Positions 9,547 through 23,563 of a stretch of 64,000 bases of DNA are shown in pieces. The position numbers were made by a program, and so were the translations under genes. The DNA is from Bathynomus jamesi. Taxonomy: Eukaryota > Arthropoda > Malacostraca > Isopoda > Cirolanidae. The stretch lies in assembly GCA_023014485.1 (NCBI GenBank), contig JAJOZX010012218.1, forward strand, positions 48,294 through 112,293. Reading direction: 5' to 3'. Every line of letters starts with the position of its first letter. Positions within the stretch are counted from its first letter, which is position 1. A model generated the notes under the pieces. That model saw only the letters and a list, made by a program, of their open reading frames with translations, had not been told where the DNA came from and did no database searches.

Positions 9547-12409
9547 AACTAAAGCATATTATAGCCAAAAATTACTAATTCCAGTTAAATATTTTGAAAA
9601 AAATTCAACCGTATAGAACTTAATTTATAGTCCCATTTTCATTTTTAAATCTAAAAATAGGCTAAATGATGAGATTTGTAAGCTAAAATTTGCATAGTAT
9701 TTACTGTTGGCATATATCATTTCAGGAATTTCATTCACTTTTATAATATTTTAGGGCTACATTAAATTCTCTAAAAATTGGATATTAAAACATAGAAAAA
9801 ATCGACTTTTTCCATTAATTTTTTGCCTTACTATGATCGACATTTCAATGAAATTTTACGTCGATTTTTTAATTAATTTGGCATTATATAGTTGAAAACA
9901 GTAAGATAAAGCAGTTTTTTATCAACAGTTTCTTATTCGAATGAAAAATATTGAAAAAGATAAGTTCATGTTTTATCATAAGGAAAATGCACAAAAAGTG
10001 CTCAAAACAGGAGAAAAACACATTTTGGTAAAATATTTTAGTTTCAATATGAACGAATTTTAGTGAATTTTTTGAAGAGTTTTGTCTAGTTTTAACAATA
10101 TATTGTTCAAAACCATAAAGTAAAGCATATTACGGCCAAAAAGTAGTAATTCCAGTTAAATATTTTTAAAAAATTCAACCATATAGATTCGAATTTATGG
10201 TCCCTTTTTCATTTCTTAATGTAAAAATAGGCTAAATGATGCGATTTTGAAGCTAAAATTTGCATAGTATTTAATTTTGGTATATATCATTTCATGAAAT
10301 CCATTCACTTTTACAATATTTTAGGGCTACATTAAAGATTGTCTAAAAATTGAATCTTAAAATATGCAAAAAATCGACTTTTTCCATTAATTTTTTACCT
10401 TACTATGATCGACATTTCAATGATATTTTACGTCGATTTTTGAATTACTTTGGCATTATATAGTTGAAAACAGTAAGATAAAGCAGTTTTTTATCAACAG
10501 TTTCTTATTGGAATGAAAATATTGAAAAAGATACGTTCATGTTTTATCATAAGAAAAATGCACAAAAAGTGCTCAAACACGGAGAAAATCACTTTTTGGT
10601 ACAAAATTTTCATTTCATTAGAATCGAATTTTAGTGAAATGTTTGGACGATTTTGGTCTAGTTTTCGATATATATTGTACAAAACCATAAACTAAAGCAT
10701 ATTATAGCCAAAAATTACTAATTCCAGTTAAATATTTTGAAAAAAATTCAACCGTATAGAACTTAATTTATAGTCCCATTTTCATTTTTAAATCTAAAAA
10801 TAGGCTAAATGATGCGATTTGTAAGCTAAAATTTGCATAGTATTTACTGTTGGCATATATCATTTTATGAATTTCATTCACTTTTACAATATTTTAGGGC
10901 TACATTAAAGATTGTCTAAAAATTGGATCTTAAAACATGGAAAAAATCGACTTTTTCCATTAATTTTTTGCCTTACTATGATCGACATTTCAATGAAACT
11001 TTACGTCGATTTTTGAATTCTTTGGCATTATATAGTTGAAAACAGTAAGATAAAGCAGTTTTTTATCAACAGTTTCTTATTCGAATGAAAAATATTGAAA
11101 AAGATAAGTTCATGTTTTATCATAAGGAAAATGCACAAAAAGTGCTCAAAACACGGAGAAAAACACTTTTGGTAAAAATTTTTAGTTCAATATGAACGAA
11201 TTTTAGTGAAATTTTTGAAGAGTTTTGTCTAGTTTTAACAATATATTGTTCAAAACCATAAAGTAAAGCATATTACGGCCAAAAAGTAGTAATTCCAGTT
11301 AAATATTTTTAAAAAATTCAACATATAGATTCGAATTTATGGTCCCTTTTTCATTTCTTAATGTAAAAATAGGCTAAATGATGCGATTTTGAAGCTAAAA
11401 TTTGCATAGTATTTAATTTTGGTATATATCATTTCATGAAATCCATTCACTTTTACAATATTTTAGGGCTACATTAAAGATTGTCTAAAAATTGAATCTT
11501 AAAATATGCAAAAAATCGACTTTTTCCATTAATTTTTTACCTTACTATGATCGACATTTCAATGATATTTTACGTCGATTTTTGAATTACTTTGGCATTA
11601 TATAGTTGAAAACAGTAAGATAAAGCAGTTTTTTATCAACAGTTTCTTATTGGAATGAAAAATATTGAAAAAGATACGTTCATGTTTTATCATAAGAAAA
11701 TGCACAAAAAGTGCTCAAAACACGGAGAAAATCACTTTTTGGTACAAAATTTTCATTTCATTAGAATCGAATTTTAGTGAAATGTTTGGACGATTTTGGT
11801 CTAGTTTTCGATATATATTGTACAAAACCATAAACTAAAGCAATTATAGCCAAATTACTAATTCCAGTTAAATATTTTGAAAAAAATTCAACCGTATAGA
11901 ACTTAATTTATAGTCCCATTTTCATTTTTAAATCTAAAAATAGGCTAAATGATGCGATTTGTAAGCTAAAATTTGCATAGTATTTACTGTTGGCATATAT
12001 CATTTTATGAATTTCATTCACTTTTACAATATTTTAGGGCTACATTAAAGATTGTCTAAAAATTGGATCTTAAAACATGGAAAAAATCGACTTTTTCCAT
12101 TAATTTTTTGCCTTACTATGATCGACATTTCAATGAAACTTTACGTCGATTTTTGAATTCTTTGGCATTATATAGTTGAAAACAGTAAGATAAAGCAGTT
12201 TTTTATCAACAGTTTCTTTCGAATGAAAAATATTGAAAAAGATAAGTTCATGTTTTATCATAAGGAAAATGCACAAAAAGTGCTCAAAACACGGAGAAAA
12301 TCACTTTTTGGTACAAAATTTTCATTTCATTAGAATCGAATTTTAGTGAAATATTTGGACAGTTTTGGTCTAGTTTTCGATATATATTGTACAAAACCAT
12401 AAACTAAAG
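9547..12409 (+). repeat. Satellite block 4: 5-mer A-B-Cx-B-C
   Basis: Monomers start at 9547 (A), 10118 (B), 10690 (Cx), 11261 (B) and 11833 (C). The Cx end (about 11161-11220) is a blurred mixture of x and other 3' forms. With block 5 it repeats the 5+4 pattern of blocks 2 and 3. Confidence 0.9.
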
Positions 12410-13191
12410 CAGTGTTTCCCAACCGGGGGCCATATGGCCCCTTGGGGGCCATGGCACATTTGAAGGGGGCCACAGGAAAATGTTAATATTTAGAGGGGCC
12501 ACAGACTCCATGAAGGGGGCCACAGGACTCAACCTATTGAAGCCTAAATTATAGTTAGGCCAATAGATAATTTTAATTTATGTAGTTGAATTACATTTAA
12601 AAAAATTATTAATACATATATTTTCCTTTTTTTTAGATATTTTATAATAGAATTTGAATTTATCTGTAAACAAATATTTTGCATCTTACAAGCTTATTGT
12701 GCGGCGCACTCCATTGTGCGCTTGATCGTTATGCGCCTGGCAGCGTTGTTGACTTGATAAAAATACTTCAGGTTGAAATCCTTACAGTCTGTTTACCACG
12801 TGGATCGTCGCTGTAGTGTGTAAGTAGCTCTTATTTGTTTACCCTAATATTGCGAAGTTGTAGTAATTTTACTAGTTTTTTTAATTTATAATAGATTGCT
12901 ATATGTACAGTATTTCTTTTGATTATATTTTTTTATAATTAATACATAATATAAGTAAATAACTGCAAATTTTTGTTAGCCACTGTTTAGTTTTTTGTTA
13001 TGTTTATAGTCCTATGTGACAAATAATTTGTACCTGAATACAAATAGTTGTTTTAATATCCTTTATATATATTTGTTTTTGTAAAATAGAGTTAATCTGC
13101 ATATTACCAACTGAAAATAATGCTTATAGGGGCCACAGGAAAAAAAAGGTTCCTAAGGGGGCCATAAGCCAAAACCGGTTGGGAACCACTG
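12410..13191 (+). mobile_element. hAT-type non-autonomous element, copy 4
   Basis: This 782-bp copy has intact terminal repeats and duplications. The right part carries small private changes: ATAATTTGTACC at about 13024 lost two bases, and an A run near 13139 replaces AAAAAATAAGG. Confidence 0.93.
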
Positions 13192-15484
13192 AACTAAAGC
13201 ATATTATAGCCAAAAATTACTAATTCCAGTTAAATATTTGAAAAAAATTCAACCTATAGAACTTAATTTATAGTCCCATTTTCATTTTTAAATCTAAAAA
13301 TAGGCTAAATGATGAGATTTGTAAGCTAAAATTTGCATAGTATTTACTGTTGGCATATATCATTTCAGGAATTTCATTCACTTTTATAATATTTTAGGGC
13401 TACATTATAGATTCTCTAAAAATTGGATATTAAAACATAGAAAAAATCGACTTTTTCCATTAATTTTTTGCCTTACTATGATCGACATTTCAATGAAATT
13501 TTACGTCGATTTTTTAATTAATTTGGCATTATATAGTTGAAAACAGTAAGATAAAGCAGTTTTTTATCTACAGTTTCTTATTCGAATGAAAAATATTGAA
13601 AAAGATAAGTTCATGTTTTATCATAAGGAAAATGCACAAAAAGTGCTCAAAACACGGAGAAAATCACTTTTTGGTAAAAATTTTAGTTTCATATGAACGA
13701 ATTTTAGTGAAATTTTGGACGATTTTGTCTAGTTTTCAATATATTGTTCAAAACCATAAACTAAAGCATATTATAGCCAAAATTACTAATTCCAGTTAAA
13801 TATTTTGAAAAAAATTCAACCGTATAGAACTTAATTTATAGTCCCATTTTCATTTTTAAATCTAAAAATAGGCTAAATGATCGATTTGTAAGCTAAAATT
13901 TGCATAGTATTTACTGTTGGCATATATCATTTCAGAATTTCATTCACTTTTACAATATTTTAGGGCTACATTAAAGATTGTCTAAAAATTGGATCTTAAA
14001 ACATGAAAAAATCGACTTTTTCCATTAATTTTTTGCCTTACTATGATCGACATTTCAATGAAATTTTACGTCGATTTTTTAATTAATTTGGCATTATATA
14101 GTTGAAAACAGTAAGATAAAGCAGTTTTTTATCAACAGTTTCTTATTCGAATGAAAAATATTGAAAAAGATAAGTTCATGTTTTATCATAAGGAAAATGC
14201 ACAAAAAGTGCTCAAAACACGGAGAAAAACACATTTTGGTAAAATATTTTAGTTTCAATATGAACGAATTTTAGTGAAATTTTTTGAAGAGTTTTGTCTA
14301 GTTTTAACAATATATTGTTCAAAACCATAAAGTAAAGCATATTACGGCCAAAAAGTAGTAATTCCAGTTAAATATTTTAAAAAATTCAACCATATAGATT
14401 CGAATTTATGGTCCCTTTTTCATTTCTTAATGTAAAAATAGGCTAAATGATGCGATTTTGAAGCTAAAATTTGCATAGTATTTAATTTTGGTATATATCA
14501 TTTCATGAAATCCATTCACTTTTACAATATTTTAGGGCTACATTAAAGATTGTCTAAAAATTGAATCTTAAAATATGCAAAAAATCGACTTTTTCCATTA
14601 ATTTTTTACCTTACTATGATCGACATTTCAATGATATTTTACGTCGATTTTTGAATTACTTTGGCATTATATAGTTGAAAACAGTAAGATAAAGCAGTTT
14701 TTTATCAACAGTTTCTTATTGGAATGAAAAATATTGAAAAAGATACGTTCATGTTTTATCATAAGAAAAATGCACAAAAAGTGCTCAAAACACGGAGAAA
14801 ATCACTTTTTGGTACAAAATTTTCATTTCATTAGAATCGAATTTTAGTGAAATGTTTGGACGATTTTGGTCTAGTTTTCGATATATATTGTACAAAACCA
14901 TAAACTAAAGCATATTATAGCCAAAAATTACTAATTCCAGTTAAATATTTTGAAAAAAATTCAACCGTATAGAACTTAATTTATAGTCCCATTTTCATTT
15001 TTAAATCTAAAAATAGGCTAAATGATGCGATTTGTAAGCTAAAATTTGCATAGTATTTACTGTTGGCATATATCATTTTATGAATTTCATTCACTTTTAC
15101 AATATTTTAGGGCTACATTAAAGATTGTCTAAAAATTGGATCTTAAAACATGGAAAAAATCGACTTTTTCCATTAATTTTTTGCCTTACTATGATCGACA
15201 TTTCAATGAAACTTTACGTCGATTTTTGAATTCTTTGGCATTATATAGTTGAAAACAGTAAGATAAAGCAGTTTTTTATCAACAGTTTCTTATTCGAATG
15301 AAAAATATTGAAAAAGATAAGTTCATGTTTTATCATAAGGAAAATGCACAAAAAGTGCTCAAAACACGGAGAAAATCACTTTTTGGTACAAAATTTTCAT
15401 TTCATTAGAATCGAATTTTAGTGAAATATTTGGACAGTTTTGGTCTAGTTTTCGATATATATTGTACAAAACCATAAACTAAAG
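13192..15484 (+). repeat. Satellite block 5: 4-mer A/B-Cx-B-C
   Basis: Monomers start at 13192 (A with mixed x/y end), 13759 (C/A hybrid with x end), 14330 (B) and 14903 (C). The A monomer has TTATCTACAG instead of TTATCAACAG. Its last 100 bp look like a consensus of the x and y ends. Confidence 0.87.
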
Positions 15485-16267
15485 CAGTGTTTCCCAACCG
15501 GGGCCATATGGCCCCCTTGGGGGCCATGGCACATTTGAAGGGGGCCACAGGAAAATGTTAATATTTAGAGGGGCCACAGACTCCATGAAGGGGGCCACAG
15601 GACTCAACCTATTGAAGCCTAAATTATAGTTAGGCCAATAGATAATTTTAATTTATGTAGTTGAATTACATTTAAAAAAATTATTAATACATATATTTTC
15701 CTTTTTTTTAGATATTTTATAATAGAATTTGAATTTATCTGTAAACAAATATTTTGCATCTTACAAGCTTATTGTGCGGCGCACTCCATTGTGCGCTTGA
15801 TCGTTATGCGCCTGGCAGCGTTGTTGACTTGATAAAAATACTTCAGGTTGAAATCCTTACAGTCTGTTTACCACGTGGATCGTCGCTGTAGTGTGTAAGT
15901 AGCTCTTATTTGTTTACCCTAATATTGCGAAGTTGTAGTAATTTTACTAGTTTTTTTAATTTATAATAGATTGCTATATGTACAGTATTTCTTTTGATTA
16001 TATTTTTTTATAATTAATACATAATATAAGTAAATAACTGCAAATTTTTGTTAGCCACTGTTTAGTTTTTGTTATGTTTATAGTCCTATGTGACAAATAA
16101 TATTGTACCTGAATACAAATAGTTGTTTTAATATCCTTTATATATATTTGTTTTTGTAAAATAGAGTTAATCTGCATATTACCAACTGAAAATAATGCTT
16201 ATAGGGGCCACAGGAAAAAATAAGGTTCCTAAGGGGGCCATAAGCCAAAACCGGTTGGGAACCACTG
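15485..16267 (+). mobile_element. hAT-type non-autonomous element, copy 5
   Basis: This 783-bp copy has intact ends. The first G run after the left terminal repeat is one base short (CCGGGGCCATATGG), a change shared with copies 6, 7 and 11. Confidence 0.93.
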
Positions 16268-17995
16268 AACTAAAGCATATTATAGCCAAAAATTACTAAT
16301 TCCAGTTAAATATTTTGAAAAAAATTCAACCGTATAGAACTTAATTTATAGTCCCATTTTCATTTTTAAATCTAAAAATAGGCTAAATGATGAGATTTGT
16401 AAGCTAAAATTTGCATAGTATTTACTGTTGGCATATATCATTTCAGGAATTTCATTCACTTTTATAATATTTTAGGGCTACATTAAGATTCTCTAAAAAT
16501 TGGATATTAAAACATAGAAAAAATCGACTTTTTCCATTAATTTTTTGCCTTACTATGATCGACATTTCAATGAAATTTTACGTCGATTTTTTAATTAATT
16601 TGGCATTATATAGTTGAAAACAGTAAGATAAAGCAGTTTTTTATCAACAGTTTCTTATTCGAATGAAAATATTGAAAAAGATAAGTTCATGTTTTATCAT
16701 AAGGAAAATGCACAAAAAGTGCTCAAAACACGGAGAAAAACACATTTTGGTAAAATATTTTAGTTTCAATATGAACGAATTTTAGTGAAATTTTTTGAAG
16801 AGTTTTGTCTAGTTTTAACAATATATTGTTCAAAACCATAAAGTAAAGCATATTACGGCCAAAAAGTAGTAATTCCAGTTAAATATTTTTAAAAAATTCA
16901 ACCATATAGATTCGAATTTATGGTCCCTTTTTCATTTCTTAATGTAAAAATAGGCTAAATGATGCGATTTTGAAGCTAAAATTTGCATAGTATTTAATTT
17001 TGGTATATATCATTTCATGAAATCCATTCACTTTTACAATATTTTAGGGCTACATTAAAGATTGTCTAAAAATTGAATCTTAAAATATGCAAAAAATCGA
17101 CTTTTTCCATTAATTTTTTACCTTACTATGATCGACATTTCAATGATATTTTACGTCGATTTTTGAATTACTTTGGCATTATATAGTTGAAAACAGTAAG
17201 ATAAAGCAGTTTTTTTCAACAGTTTCTTATTGGAATGAAAAATATTGAAAAAGATACGTTCATGTTTTATCATAAGAAAAATGCACAAAAAGTGCTCAAA
17301 ACACGGAGAAAATCACTTTTTGGTACAAAATTTTCATTTCATTAGAATCGAATTTTAGTGAAATGTTTGGACGATTTTGGTCTAGTTTTCGATATATATT
17401 GTACAAAACCATAAACTAAAGCATATTATAGCCAAAAATTACTAATTCCAGTTAAATATTTTGAAAAAAATTCAACCGTATAGAACTTAATTTATAGTCC
17501 CATTTTCATTTTTAAATCTAAAAATAGGCTAAATGATGCGATTTGTAAGCTAAAATTTGCATAGTATTTACTGTTGGCATATATCATTTTATGAATTTCA
17601 TTCACTTTTACAATATTTTAGGGCTACATTAAAGATTGTCTAAAAATTGGATCTTAAAACATGGAAAAAATCGACTTTTTCCATTAATTTTTTGCCTTAC
17701 TATGATCGACATTTCAATGAAACTTTACGTCGATTTTTGAATTCTTTGGCATTATATAGTTGAAAACAGTAAGATAAAGCAGTTTTTTATCAACAGTTTC
17801 TTATTCGAATGAAAAATATTGAAAAAGATAAGTTCATGTTTTATCATAAGGAAAATGCACAAAAAGTGCTCAAAACACGGAGAAAATCACTTTTTGGTAC
17901 AAAATTTTCATTTCATTAGAATCGAATTTTAGTGAAATATTTGGACAGTTTTGGTCTAGTTTTCGATATATATTGTACAAAACCATAAACTAAAG
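16268..17995 (+). repeat. Satellite block 6: 3-mer A-B-C
   Basis: Monomers start at 16268 (A), 16841 (B) and 17414 (C). This is a regular core unit, and the first half of a 3+7 super-unit with block 7. Confidence 0.92.
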
Positions 17996-18776
17996 CAGTG
18001 TTTCCCAACCGGGGCCATATGGCCCCTGGGGGCCATGGCACATTTGAAGGGGGCCACAGGAAAATGTTAATATTTAGAGGGGCCACAGACTCCATGAAGG
18101 GGGCCACAGGACTCAACCTATTGAAGCCTAAATTATAGTTAGGCCAATAGATAATTTTAATTTATGTAGTTGAATTACATTTAAAAAAATTATTAATACA
18201 TATATTTTCCTTTTTTTTAGATATTTTATAATAGAATTTGAATTTATCTGTAAACAAATATTTTGCATCTTACAAGCTTATTGTGCGGCGCACTCCATTG
18301 TGCGCTTGATCGTTATGCGCCTGGCAGCGTTGTTGACTTGATAAAAATACTTCAGGTTGAAATCCTTACAGTCTGTTTACCACGTGGATCGTCGCTGTAG
18401 TGTGTAAGTAGCTCTTATTTGTTTACCCTAATATTGCGAAGTTGTAGTAATTTTACTAGTTTTTTTAATTTATAATAGATTGCTATATGTACAGTATTTC
18501 TTTTGATTATATTTTTTTATAATTAATACATAATATAAGTAAATAACTGCAAATTTTTGTTAGCCACTGTTTAGTTTTTGTTATGTTTATAGTCCTATGT
18601 GACAAATAATATTGTACCTGAATACAAATAGTTGTTTTAATATCCTTTATATATATTTGTTTTTGTAAAATAGAGTTAATCTGCATATTACCAACTGAAA
18701 ATAATGCTTATAGGGGCCACAGGAAAAAATAAGGTTCCTAAGGGGGCCATAAGCCAAAACCGGTTGGGAACCACTG
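17996..18776 (+). mobile_element. hAT-type non-autonomous element, copy 6
   Basis: This 781-bp copy has intact ends. It shares the short first G run with copy 5 and has lost further bases beside it (GGCCCCTGGGGGCC). Confidence 0.93.
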
Positions 18777-21700
18777 AACTAAAGCATATTATAGCCAAAA
18801 ATTACTAATTCCAGTTAAATATTTTGAAAAAAATTCAACCGTATAGAACTTAATTTATAGTCCCATTTTCATTTTTAAATCTAAAAATAGGCTAAATGAT
18901 GAGATTTGTAAGCTAAAATTTGCATAGTATTTACTGTTGGCATATATCATTTCAGGAATTTCATTCACTTTTATAATATTTTAGGGCTACATTAAAGATT
19001 CTCTAAAAATTGGATATTAAAACAGAAAAAATCGACTTTTTCCATTAATTTTTTGCCTTACTATGATCGACATTTCAATGAAATTTTACGTCGATTTTTA
19101 ATTAATTTGGCATTATATAGTTGAAAACAGTAAGATAAAGCAGTTTTATCAACAGTTTCTTATTCGAATGAAAAATATTGAAAAGATAAGTTCATGTTTT
19201 ATCATAAGGAAAATGCACAAAAAGTGCTCAAACACGAGAGAAAAACACATTTTGGTAAAATATTTTAGTTTCAATATGAACGAATTTAGTGAATTTTTTT
19301 GAAGAGTTTTGTCTAGTTTTAACAATATATTAGTTCAAAAACCATAAAGTAAAGCATATTACGGCCAAAAAGTAGTAATTCCGAGTTAAATATTTTAAAA
19401 AATTCAACCATATAGATTCGAATTTATGGTCCCTTTTTCATTTCTTATATGTAAATAATAGCTAAAATTTATGCGATTTTGAAGCTAAAATTTGCATAGT
19501 ATTTAATTTTGGTATATATCATTCATGAAATCCATTCACTTTACAATATTTTAGGGCTACATTAAAGATTGTCTAAAAATTGAATCTTAAAATATGCAAA
19601 AAATCGACTTTTTCCATTAATTTTTTACCTTACTATGATCGACATTTCAATGATATTTTACGTCGATTTTGAATACTTTGGCATTATATAGTTGAAAACA
19701 GTAAGATAAAGCAGTTTTTTATCAACAGTTTCTTATTGGAATGAAAAATATTGAAAAAGATACGTTCATGTTTTATCATAAGAAAAATGCACAAAAAGTG
19801 CTCAAAACACGGAGAAAATCACTTTTTGGTACAAAATTTTCATTCATTAGAATCGAATTTTAGTGAAATGTTTGGACGATTTGGTCTAGTTTTCGATATA
19901 TATTGTACAAAACCATAAACTAAAGCATATTATAGCCAAAAATTACTAATTCCAGTTAAATATTTTGAAAAAAATTCAACCGTATAGAACTTAATTTATA
20001 GTCCCATTTTCATTTTTAAATCTAAAAATAGGCTAAATGATGAGATTTGTAAGCTAAAATTTGCATAGTATTTACTGTTGGCATATATCATTTAGGAATT
20101 TCATTCACTTTTACAATATTTTAGGGCTACATTAAAGATTGTCTAAAAATTGGATATTAAAACATAGAAAAAATCGACTTTTTCCATTAATTTTTTTGCC
20201 TTACTATGATCGACATTTCAATGAAATTTTACGTCGATTTTTGAATTCTTTGGCATTATATAGTTGAAAACAGTAAGATAAAGCAGTTTTTATCAACAGT
20301 TTCTTATTCGAATGAAAAATATTGAAAAAGATAAGTTCATGTTTTATCATAAGGAAAATGCACAAAAAGTGCTCAAAACACGGAGAAAAACACATTTTGG
20401 TAAAATATTTTAGTTTCAATATGAACGAATTTTAGTGAATTTTTTTGAAGAGTTTTGTCTAGTTTTAACAATATATTGTTCAAAACCATAAAGTAAAGCA
20501 TATTACGGCCAAAAAGTAGTAATTCCAGTTAAATATTTTTAAAAAATTCAACCATATAGATTCGAATTTATGGTCCCTTTTTCATTTCTTAATGTAAAAA
20601 TAGGCTAAATGATGCGATTTTGAAGCTAAAATTTGCATAGTATTTAATTTTGGTATATATCATTTCATGAAATCCATTCACTTTTACAATATTTAGGGCT
20701 ACATTAAAGATTGTCTAAAAATTGAATCTTAAAATATGCAAAAAATCGACTTTTTCCATTAATTTTTACCTTACTATGATCGACATTTCAATGATATTTT
20801 ACGTCGATTTTTGAATTACTTTGGCATTATATAGTTGAAAACAGTAAGATAAAGCAGTTTTTTATCAACAGTTTCTTATTGGAATGAAAAATATTGAAAA
20901 AGATACGTTCATGTTTTATCATAAGAAAAATGCACAAAAGTGCTCAAAACACGGAGAAAATCACTTTTTGGTACAAAATTTTCATTTCATTAGAATCGAA
21001 TTTTAGTGAAATGTTTGGACGATTTTGGTCTAGTTTTCGATATATATTGTACAAAACCATAAACTAAAGCATTTATAGCAAAAATTACTAATTCCAGTTA
21101 AATATTTTGAAAAAAATTCAACCGTATAGAACTTAATTTATAGTCCCATTTTCATTTTAAATCTAAAAATAGGCTAAATGATGCGATTTGTAAGCTAAAA
21201 TTTGCATAGTATTTACTGTTGGCATATATCATTTTATGAATTTCATTCACTTTTACAATATTTTAGGGCTACATTAAAGATTGTCTAAAAATTGGATCTT
21301 AAAACATGGAAAAATCGACTTTTTCCATTAATTTTTTGCCTTACTATGATCGACATTTCAATGAAATTTTACGTCGATTTTTTGAATTCTTTGGCATTAT
21401 ATAGTTGAAAACAGTAAGATAAAGCAGTTTTTTATCAACAGTTTCTTATTCGAATGAAAAATATTGAAAAAGATAAGTTCATGTTTTATCATAAGGAAAA
21501 TGCAAAAAGTGCTCAAAACACGGAGAAAAACACATTTTGGTAAAATATTTTAGTTTCAATATGAACGAATTTTAGTGAATTTTTTTGAAGAGTTTTGTCT
21601 AGTTTTAACAATATATTGTTCAAAACCATAAAGTAAAGCATATTACGGCCAAAAAGTAGTAATTCCAGTTAAATATTTTTAAAAAATTCAACCATATAGA

Positions 21701-22783
21701 TTCGAATTTATGGTCCCTTTTTCATTTCTTAATGTAAAAATAGGCTAAATGATGCGATTTTGAAGCTAAAATTTGCATAGTATTTAATTTGGTATATATC
21801 ATTTCATGAAATCCATTCACTTTTACAATATTTTAGGGCTACATTAAAGATTGTCTAAAAATTGAATCTTAAAATATGCAAAAAATCGACTTTTTCCATT
21901 AATTTTTTACCTTACTATGATCGACATTTCAATGATATTTTACGTCGATTTTTGAATTACTTTGGCATTATATAGTTGAAAACAGTAAGATAAAGCAGTT
22001 TTTATCAACAGTTTCTTATTGGAATGAAAAATATTGAAAAAGATACGTTCATGTTTTATCATAAGAAAAATGCACAAAAAGTGCTCAAAACACGGAGAAA
22101 ATCACTTTTTGGTACAAAATTTTCATTTCATTAGAATCGAATTTTAGTGAAATGTTTGGACGATTTTGGTCTAGTTTTCGATATATATTGTACAAAACCA
22201 TAAACTAAAGCATATTATAGCCAAAATTACTAATTCCAGTTAAATATTTTGAAAAAAATTCAACCGTATAGAACTTAATTTATAGTCCCATTTTCATTTT
22301 TAAATCTAAAAATAGGCTAAATGATGAGATTTGTAAGCTAAAATTTGCATAGTATTTACTGTTGGCATATATCATTTTATGAATTTCATTCACTTTTACA
22401 ATATTTTAGGGCTACATTAAAGATTGTCTAAAAATTGGATCTTAAAACATGGAAAAAATCGACTTTTTCCATTAATTTTTTGCCTTACTATGATCGACAT
22501 TTCAATGAAACTTTACGTCGATTTTTGAATTCTTTGGCATTATATAGTTGAAAACAGTAAGATAAAGCAGTTTTTTATCAACAGTTTCTTATTCGAATGA
22601 AAAATATTGAAAAAGATAAGTTCATGTTTTATCATAAGGAAAATGCACAAAAAGTGCTCAAAACACGGAGAAAATCACTTTTTGGTACAAAATTTTCATT
22701 TCATTAGAATCGAATTTTAGTGAAATATTTGGACAGTTTTGGTCTAGTTTTCGATATATATTGTACAAAACCATAAACTAAAG
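18777..22783 (+). repeat. Satellite block 7: 7-mer A-B-Cx-B-Cx-B-C
   Basis: Monomers start at 18777 (A), 19347 (B), 19918 (Cx, A-like 5' half), 20491 (B), 21062 (Cx), 21631 (B) and 22203 (C). The first two monomers carry unusual small insertions and deletions (19020-19520). The final C has GAGATTTGTAAGC, an A-type mark. Confidence 0.88.
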
Positions 22784-23563
22784 CAGTGTTTCCCAACCGG
22801 GGCCATATGGCCCCCTTGGGGGCCATGGCACATTTGAAGGGGCCACAGGAAAATGTTAATATTTAGAGGGGCCACAGACTCCATGAAGGGGGCCACAGGA
22901 CTCAACCTATTGAAGCCTAAATTATAGTTAGGCCAATAGATAATTTTAATTTATGTAGTTGAATTACATTTAAAAAAATTATTAATACATATATTTTCCT
23001 TTTTTTTAGATATTTTATAATAGAATTTGAATTTATCTGTAAACAAATATTTTGCATCTTACAAGCTTATTGTGCGGCGCACTCCATTGTGCGCTTGATC
23101 GTTATGCGCCTGGCAGCGTTGTTGACTTGATAAAAATACTTCAGGTTGAAATCCTTACAGTCTGTTTACCACGTGGATCGTCGCTGTAGTGTGTAAGTAG
23201 CTCTTATTTGTTTACCCTAATATTGCGAAGTTGTAGTAATTTTACTAGTTTTTTTAATTTATAATAGATTGCTATATGTACAGTATTTCTTTTGATTATA
23301 TTTTTTTATAATTAATACATAATATAAGTAAATAACTGCAAATTTTTGTTAGCCACTGTTTAGTTTTTGTTATGTTTATAGTCCTATGTGACAAATAATA
23401 TTGTACCTGAATACAAAAGTTGTTTTAATATCCTTTATATATATTTGTTTTGTAAAATAGAGTTAATCTGCATATTACCAACTGAAAATAATGCTTATAG
23501 GGGCCACAGGAAAAAATAAGGTTCCTAAGGGGGCCATAAGCCAAAACCGGTTGGGAACCACTG
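22784..23563 (+). mobile_element. hAT-type non-autonomous element, copy 7
   Basis: This 780-bp copy has intact ends and duplications, the short first G run, and a private change ATACAAAAGTTG near 23411 in place of ATACAAATAGTTG. Confidence 0.93.

Noticed and set aside
20204..20419. Short open reading frames in the GATAA/TTATC part of the monomer on either strand (10494-10695, 13596, 24470, 27554, 40960, 44699)
   Set aside because: They are chance frames in repeated AT-rich DNA, differ in frame and length between monomers, and lie on both strands of the same segment.
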